A DNA stretch of 64,000 bases from Bradyrhizobium sp. CCBAU 53421 (GTDB lineage Bacteria; Pseudomonadota; Alphaproteobacteria; Rhizobiales; Xanthobacteraceae), in NCBI RefSeq assembly GCF_015291625.1, contig NZ_CP030047.1, positions 2,480,001-2,544,000 on the forward strand, written 5' to 3'. Every line of letters begins with the position of its first letter. The stretch's first letter is position 1. The notes under the pieces are model-generated. The model saw only the letters and a list, made by a program, of their open reading frames with translations. It did no database searches and had not been told where the DNA came from. The translations under genes were made by a program, and so were the position numbers. This document shows, piece after piece, positions 59,687-64,000 of this stretch.

Positions 59687-60640
59687 ATGACCACGCTCGC
59701 CAACACGTTTGGTATTGCCGCGCGCAATTTCACCGCCTATCCCGAAATGCCCAACGCCCGGGCGCTCGTCGAGTATGGCGTTCGGGTCGAGGAACTCGGC
59801 TACGATTCGGTCTGGGTCTGGGATCACATGCTGCTCGGCGTGGAGCCGAACTTCCCGATCATCGATTCCCTGACGACGTTGACGGGCATCGCCGCGCGCA
59901 CGAAGCGGATCAAGATGGGTACCGGCATCCTGGTGCTGCCGCTGCGCAACGCCGTGGCGCTCGCCAAGCAGCTCTCGAGCATGGATCAGCTGTCCGAAGG
60001 CCGCCTGATCATGGGCATGGCGTCCGGATGGTACAAGCGCGAGTTCGACGCGCTCGGCATTCCCTTCGAAAAGCGCGGCAAGATCATGGATGAAAATCTC
60101 GAGATCATGCGCCGGCTGTGGACCGAAGAGTCGGTTTCGGGCGAATACATGCGCCACAACATCTCGAAGGCCGTGATGTACCCCAAGCCGGCGCAGCCGC
60201 AAATTCCGCTGCTGATCGGCGGATACGCCGATCCCGTGCTGAAGCGCGCCGCTCTGAACGGAGATGGCTGGCTCACCTACTTCTATCGTCCGGCCGACTT
60301 CAAGAAGTCCTGGGACAAGATCATCAACTTCGCCAAGGAGGGCGGCAAGGATCCGTCGACTTTGAAGAACGCCTCGCAATTGCCGATCATGATCGGTAAG
60401 TCGCGGCAAGCGGTCGAAGCCGACATGATGGACTGGCTCAACAAGGAGTGGGATTTCCCGGCTCACAGCGATTGCAGCCGCGAGAGCGCCATCATGGGCT
60501 CGGTCGACGAGTGCGTGGCCCAGCTTCGCGAGCACATCGCTCTGGGCGTCCAGAAGATCATCTTCGTCCCGTACAAGTATCAGGCGGACCAGGTCGAGAC
60601 CATCGCGCGCGAGATCATCCCGCGCCTGCGCGCCAAGTAA
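59687..60640 (+). CDS. LLM-class (luciferase-like) flavin-dependent oxidoreductase
   Basis: A 317-residue TIM-barrel protein. VRVEELGYDSVWVWDHML, RIKMGTGILVLPLRNAVALA and GRLIMGMASGWYKREFDALG are the hallmark segments. Family members use reduced FMN or F420; most in proteobacteria use FMN and need a separate reductase, which is not seen here. It likely oxygenates an intermediate of the pathway. Confidence 0.9.
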   Translation: MTTLANTFGIAARNFTAYPEMPNARALVEYGVRVEELGYDSVWVWDHMLLGVEPNFPIIDSLTTLTGIAARTKRIKMGTGILVLPLRNAVALAKQLSSMDQLSEGRLIMGMASGWYKREFDALGIPFEKRGKIMDENLEIMRRLWTEESVSGEYMRHNISKAVMYPKPAQPQIPLLIGGYADPVLKRAALNGDGWLTYFYRPADFKKSWDKIINFAKEGGKDPSTLKNASQLPIMIGKSRQAVEADMMDWLNKEWDFPAHSDCSRESAIMGSVDECVAQLREHIALGVQKIIFVPYKYQADQVETIAREIIPRLRAK

Positions 60641-60676
60641 CGAACAGAGAAACGCTCAACACAGGCGACAAAGCAG

Positions 60677-61954
60677 ATGACTGACTCCGTACGCAAGAAG
60701 ATCCTCGACAAGGTCGACGCCTCGAAAGATCACGCGATCAAGTTCCTCCAGGATATGGTCGCGATCCCGAGCGTGACCGGCGACGAAGCCGCGATCCAGA
60801 AGCATATGCACGGCTACCTGACCGAGATCGGTCTTGACGTCGACATGTGGGAGACCAATTGGGACGAGCTGAAGAAGCATCCCGGCTACCGCCCGGTCGA
60901 TCGCGGCTATGAGAATCGTCCCAACATCGTTGCGACCCTGAAGGGCACCGGCGGTGGTCGCTCGCTGCTGCTCAACGGTCATACGGACGTAATCCCGGTC
61001 GGCAACGGCGAGGGATGGAGCGACAATCCGTGGTCGGCTTCGATCAAGAACGGGCGCATCTATGGCCGCGGTTCGTGCGACATGAAGAGCGGCGTTGCCA
61101 GCCACGTGCTCGCGGTTCAGTACCTGAAGGAGCTTGGGCTCACGCCGAAGGGCGATGTCATGATCAACATCGTCATCGACGAGGAAGTCAGCGGACACGG
61201 CACGCTCGACACCGTCGTCCGCGGGTACAAGGCGGATGCCGGTATTTCCGGCGAAACCAGCGACCTGTTCGTGCAGCCGGCTTGCATCGGACGCATCTGG
61301 TTCCAGATCGACATCGAAGGCAAGCCCGCCGGTATCCAGCAGCGCTACCTCGGCATCAGCGCCATCGAGCTCGGCAACAAGATCGTGAAGGCCGTGCAGG
61401 AGCTCGAAGACGAGCGCGTTGCGAACGTCAAGCACGCGCTCTACCCGAGTGCCATCGACTCCTTGCCCTGCATCATCGGCAGCTTCCAGGCCGGCAACTA
61501 TCCGAGCGCCTTCCCGGCGAGCGCCGTTCTGAAGGGATCGATCGGGACGGTGCCGAGCGAGGACCATGAGGGCGTCAAGCGGAGCCTCGTCAGGAAGATT
61601 GCCGAGGTTGCGGCTCAGGATCCCTGGATGAAGGACCATCCTCCGGTGGTGAAGTTCGTCGGCTACGATGCCGAGGCCTCGGAGATCCCGGTCCAGCATC
61701 CGATCGTGCAGACCGTCTGCGACGTCTATACGGAAGTCACCGGCAAGAAGCCGACGATCTCGGGGCGCCAGGGCGCGGCGGACACGCGGTTCCTGAACAA
61801 GTACGCCAATACGCCAACCGTGATCTTCGGGCCGGGTTCGACGGCCGTCATGCATGCGAACGACGAGTACGTTTCGATCGATGATTATCTGACGGCCATC
61901 AAGGTGATGGCGCTCAGCATCCACGACTGGTGCAATTCCGCCCCAACCAAGTAA
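60677..61954 (+). CDS. M20-family zinc metallohydrolase (ArgE/DapE-like)
   Basis: A 425-residue amidohydrolase. Metal ligands and catalytic acids appear at H102 and D104 (NGHTDV), D135 (SCDMKSG), E169/E170 (DEEVSGHG) and a C-terminal His in MHANDEYVS. A dimerisation lid lies in between. The family cleaves N-acyl or peptide amides; here it may deacylate an aromatic or heterocyclic amide. It is followed by a strong terminator, so it ends the CoA-transferase transcript. Confidence 0.9.
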   Translation: MTDSVRKKILDKVDASKDHAIKFLQDMVAIPSVTGDEAAIQKHMHGYLTEIGLDVDMWETNWDELKKHPGYRPVDRGYENRPNIVATLKGTGGGRSLLLNGHTDVIPVGNGEGWSDNPWSASIKNGRIYGRGSCDMKSGVASHVLAVQYLKELGLTPKGDVMINIVIDEEVSGHGTLDTVVRGYKADAGISGETSDLFVQPACIGRIWFQIDIEGKPAGIQQRYLGISAIELGNKIVKAVQELEDERVANVKHALYPSAIDSLPCIIGSFQAGNYPSAFPASAVLKGSIGTVPSEDHEGVKRSLVRKIAEVAAQDPWMKDHPPVVKFVGYDAEASEIPVQHPIVQTVCDVYTEVTGKKPTISGRQGAADTRFLNKYANTPTVIFGPGSTAVMHANDEYVSIDDYLTAIKVMALSIHDWCNSAPTK

Positions 61955-61976
61955 TCAGAGGGCCGGATCAATCGAA

Positions 61977-62007
61977 AAGGGGCCCATGGTTTGGGCCCCT
62001 TCTTTTT
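61977..62007 (+). terminator. Rho-independent terminator after the M20 gene
   Basis: AAGGGGCCC (61977-61985) pairs with GGGCCCCTT (61993-62001) around a 7-nt loop, followed by CTTTTT. Clear intrinsic terminator. Confidence 0.9.
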
Positions 62008-62032
62008 GGCGGCGTCGGTGGTGTGGACGCGT

Positions 62033-62101
62033 TATTGTCGCACGCGGGAGGGTTCTCGAGACTCGACGCTCAATCCTAGTGATGCTATCTTTGCGACAAT
62101 A
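62033..62101. promoter_or_regulatory. Perfect inverted pair TATTGTCGCA / TGCGACAATA, candidate operator sites
   Basis: TATTGTCGCA (62033-62042) and TGCGACAATA (62092-62101) are exact reverse complements, 59 bp apart, in the promoter region of the molybdenum hydroxylase gene. The distance is too long for a simple hairpin and suits two half-sites or looping. Confidence 0.5.
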
Positions 62102-62163
62102 GAATGAATTTGATGTTCGAGCAGTCGATCGAACCGGACACGGACAATAAGAGAGGACGCGGA

Positions 62164-64000
62164 GTGGCAAAGCAGGGCGTCGGAGCGTCAATTCCTCGGA
62201 AGGAGGATGATCGCTTTCTTCGCGGACGAGGCGAATATGTCGGCGATATTCGCTTGCCCGGCATGCGCGACGTTGCGTTCGTCCGTAGTCCGCTTGCACA
62301 TGCGCGGATCAAGGATATCCGTATCCCGCCTCATCTCCGCAGCAGCGTGTTCATTGCATCGGATATCGCGGCCGATACGCGTCCGATTCGCGCCGTGTCC
62401 GGACTGCCCGGCTTCAAACCGTCCGACCAGCCGATCCTCGCCTTCGAGAAGGTCCGTCAGGTCGGCGAACTGATCGCGATGTGCGTCGCCGATACCCGCG
62501 CGGAAGCCGAGGACATTGCGGCTGCCGTCGAGGTTGATTTCGAGGAATTGCCGGCCGTGCATGACATGCTGCTGGCGCGGCGTCCGGACTCCGCCCTGGT
62601 GCACGAGGAGTGGGGCGACAATGTCTTTCTCGAGACCTTTGTCGACATCAATATGGAAGCGGCCTATGACGCGCCGATCAAGATCACACGCGAGATATCG
62701 ACCGCGCGGCAGAGCATGGCGCCGATGGAAGGCCGCGGCACGGTCGCCGTCTGGCACAAGCGGATGGATCAACTCGTCCTGTACACCGGCAATCAGCAAC
62801 CGCATATCGTGCGCAACGGTCTGTCGGAGTGCCTCAACCTCGAGCAGCTGAAGATCCGCATCGTCTCGCCCGATGTCGGCGGCGGCTTCGGCTATAAGGG
62901 CATCGTGCTGACGGAGGATGTGTGTCTTGGCTGGCTCGCAATGCGCTGCGGCTATCCCGTGCGCTGGATCGAGGATCGTCGCGAGCATTTGACGGCGGGC
63001 GCGAATTGCCGCGAGCATCACTACAACATCACTGTCTACGCCGACCGCGACGGGACGTTGCGCGGTGTCGAGTGCGAGGCCTCGGTCGATTCCGGGGCCT
63101 ATTCGTCCTATCCGTTTTCGGCATGCCTGGAGGCTGCGCAGATCGCCAGCATCCTGCCGGGCCCGTACGATTTCCCATCCTATCGCTGCCGCACCTGGTC
63201 GGTGTCCACCAACAAGTGCCCGATCCTGCCTTATCGCGGCGTTGCGCGCACCGGGGTCTGCTACGCCATCGAGCTGATGATGGACGCCATCGCCCACGAG
63301 TGCGGTCTCGAGCCGTACGAGGTGAGGCTGAAGAACCTGGTGCGGCCGGAGCAGATGCCGTTCGACAACATCACCAGGAAGCATTTCGACAGTGGAGACT
63401 ATCCGGAATCGCTGCGGCAGGCGCTGGCAAAGATCGATCTGGCCGGTCTCCGCGCACGCCAGAAGAAGCGGGAGCCGGATGGCCGGTTGATCGGCGTCGG
63501 GCTGTCAGTCTATTGCGAGCAGGGTGCGCACGGCACGTCGGTCTACGCAGGCTGGGGCATCCCGATGGTTCCGGGACACGAACAGGCAACCGCCCGCATG
63601 ACCCCCGACGGCGGCCTCGAGCTTCGCATCGGCGCGCATTCGCATGGCCAGAGCATGGAGACCACGCTTCCGCAGGTCGCGCACGAGATCCTCGGCATCG
63701 ACGTCGCGCGCATCAAGCTGGTTCACGGCGACACCGAGTACACGCCTTACTCGACTGGCAGCTGGGGGTCGCGTTGCGCGGTGATGTCCGGCGGCGCGGT
63801 TGCAACCGCCTCGCGTGAACTCGCGAAGCTCATCAAGGGGATCGGTGCCCATCTGCTGCAGACCGAGATCGAGAACGTCAAACTCGAGAACGGCGCGGTC
63901 GTCGGTCCGTCCAACAGCGTGAAAATCGATGAGATTGCGCACACCTGGTATCGCAGGCCGCAGGATTTGCCGGCAACCGTCGATCCGAGGGGCCTTGAGG
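62164..64000 (+). CDS. Molybdopterin-binding large subunit, CoxL/xanthine dehydrogenase family (3' end outside window)
   Basis: At least 612 residues are visible. The start is GTG with GAGAGGA about 7 nt upstream; in-frame ATGs at 62104 and 62113 are possible but add a charged leader. GVGASIPRKEDDRFLRGRGE is the classic N-terminus of CoxL-type subunits. VSPDVGGGFGYKG is the cofactor loop, and HSHGQSMETTLPQVA and STGSWGSRCAVMSGGA follow. The catalytic Glu lies beyond the window. It hydroxylates a CO-like, heterocyclic or aldehyde substrate. FAD and Fe-S partners are not visible and may follow. A terminator separates it from the CoA-transferase operon. Confidence 0.9.
   Translation, partial: MAKQGVGASIPRKEDDRFLRGRGEYVGDIRLPGMRDVAFVRSPLAHARIKDIRIPPHLRSSVFIASDIAADTRPIRAVSGLPGFKPSDQPILAFEKVRQVGELIAMCVADTRAEAEDIAAAVEVDFEELPAVHDMLLARRPDSALVHEEWGDNVFLETFVDINMEAAYDAPIKITREISTARQSMAPMEGRGTVAVWHKRMDQLVLYTGNQQPHIVRNGLSECLNLEQLKIRIVSPDVGGGFGYKGIVLTEDVCLGWLAMRCGYPVRWIEDRREHLTAGANCREHHYNITVYADRDGTLRGVECEASVDSGAYSSYPFSACLEAAQIASILPGPYDFPSYRCRTWSVSTNKCPILPYRGVARTGVCYAIELMMDAIAHECGLEPYEVRLKNLVRPEQMPFDNITRKHFDSGDYPESLRQALAKIDLAGLRARQKKREPDGRLIGVGLSVYCEQGAHGTSVYAGWGIPMVPGHEQATARMTPDGGLELRIGAHSHGQSMETTLPQVAHEILGIDVARIKLVHGDTEYTPYSTGSWGSRCAVMSGGAVATASRELAKLIKGIGAHLLQTEIENVKLENGAVVGPSNSVKIDEIAHTWYRRPQDLPATVDPRGLE

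Noticed and set aside
62188..63384. 398-codon minus-strand frame near the right end
   Set aside because: It lies opposite the CoxL-type subunit, which has canonical motifs throughout, and has no recognisable domain.
1..64000. tRNA, rRNA, riboswitch, CRISPR, insertion sequence or prophage
   Set aside because: I saw no cloverleaf, rRNA segment, regularly spaced repeats, transposase or phage genes. Weak structured RNAs could be missed by eye.

Overview
The window is high-GC DNA with strong G/C third-position bias. It is dense in catabolic genes, ABC and MFS transporters, and Bradyrhizobium-type palindromic intergenic repeats. Protein types (FixK1/FnrN-like regulator, PaoABC-type oxidoreductase, EryA/GlpD-like polyol enzymes, DUF2066) and the repeats point to an alphaproteobacterium of the Bradyrhizobiaceae, most likely a Bradyrhizobium chromosome. 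This assignment comes from recognising families, not from a database search. No rRNA, tRNA, CRISPR array, phage or insertion sequence was seen.

Layout. (1) 1-1.5 kb: a Cys-cluster Fnr/FixK-type regulator and a divergent gene share a promoter region with two perfect TTGAT-N4-ATCAA boxes; a 33-residue membrane peptide follows. (2) 1.5-6.5 kb: a secreted LprI-like protein, then an XRE-cupin regulator divergent from an omega-amino acid:pyruvate aminotransferase and dadA. (3) 6.5-11.5 kb: an RND efflux pump, small proteins and a TetR regulator. (4) 11.7-15.5 kb: a three-subunit PaoABC-like molybdenum aldehyde/xanthine oxidoreductase behind a TetR-type operator. (5) 15.7-20.3 kb: a second XRE-cupin regulator divergent from a polar amino acid ABC transporter and an FAD amine/amino acid oxidase. 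(6) 20.3-28 kb: hydrolase, NIPSNAP protein, gamma-glutamyltransferase, crotonase, quinone oxidoreductase, DUF2066 protein, AraC regulator and a small unknown protein.

(7) 28.2-32.5 kb: a leftward operon for a Rieske aromatic-ring dioxygenase (alpha, beta, ferredoxin), an MFS carrier and a terminal MarR regulator. Its promoter carries a perfect 20-bp palindrome across the -35/-10 spacer. (8) 32.6-38.7 kb: a LysR regulator divergent from an FAD aromatic monooxygenase, alpha/beta hydrolase, MFS carrier and M24 metallohydrolase. (9) 39-40.5 kb: ilvA.

(10) 40.6-55.4 kb: a large polyol/sugar locus around a SorC-type regulator. The left arm encodes a class II aldolase, a HAD hydrolase and an FGGY kinase. 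The right arm encodes a Tat-exported binding protein, two permeases, two dissimilar ATPases, an EryA-like kinase, a 2-hydroxyacid dehydrogenase, a class II aldolase and a GlpD/EryB-like dehydrogenase. The implied route is import, phosphorylation, oxidation to a ketose phosphate and aldol cleavage; the substrate is not known. (11) 55.4-57.9 kb looks degraded: an orphan TRAP binding protein, a 3'-truncated acetamidase/formamidase and coding debris. (12) 57.9-64 kb: a glutaconate-type CoA-transferase, a luciferase-like flavin monooxygenase, an M20 metallohydrolase, a terminator, and a CoxL-type molybdenum hydroxylase large subunit that runs off the window. This looks like a degradation pathway I cannot name.

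The strongest candidates for something not well described are the polyol locus with its complementary, degenerate ATPase pair, the self-regulated dioxygenase operon, and the CoA-transferase/LLM/M20/Mo-hydroxylase group.
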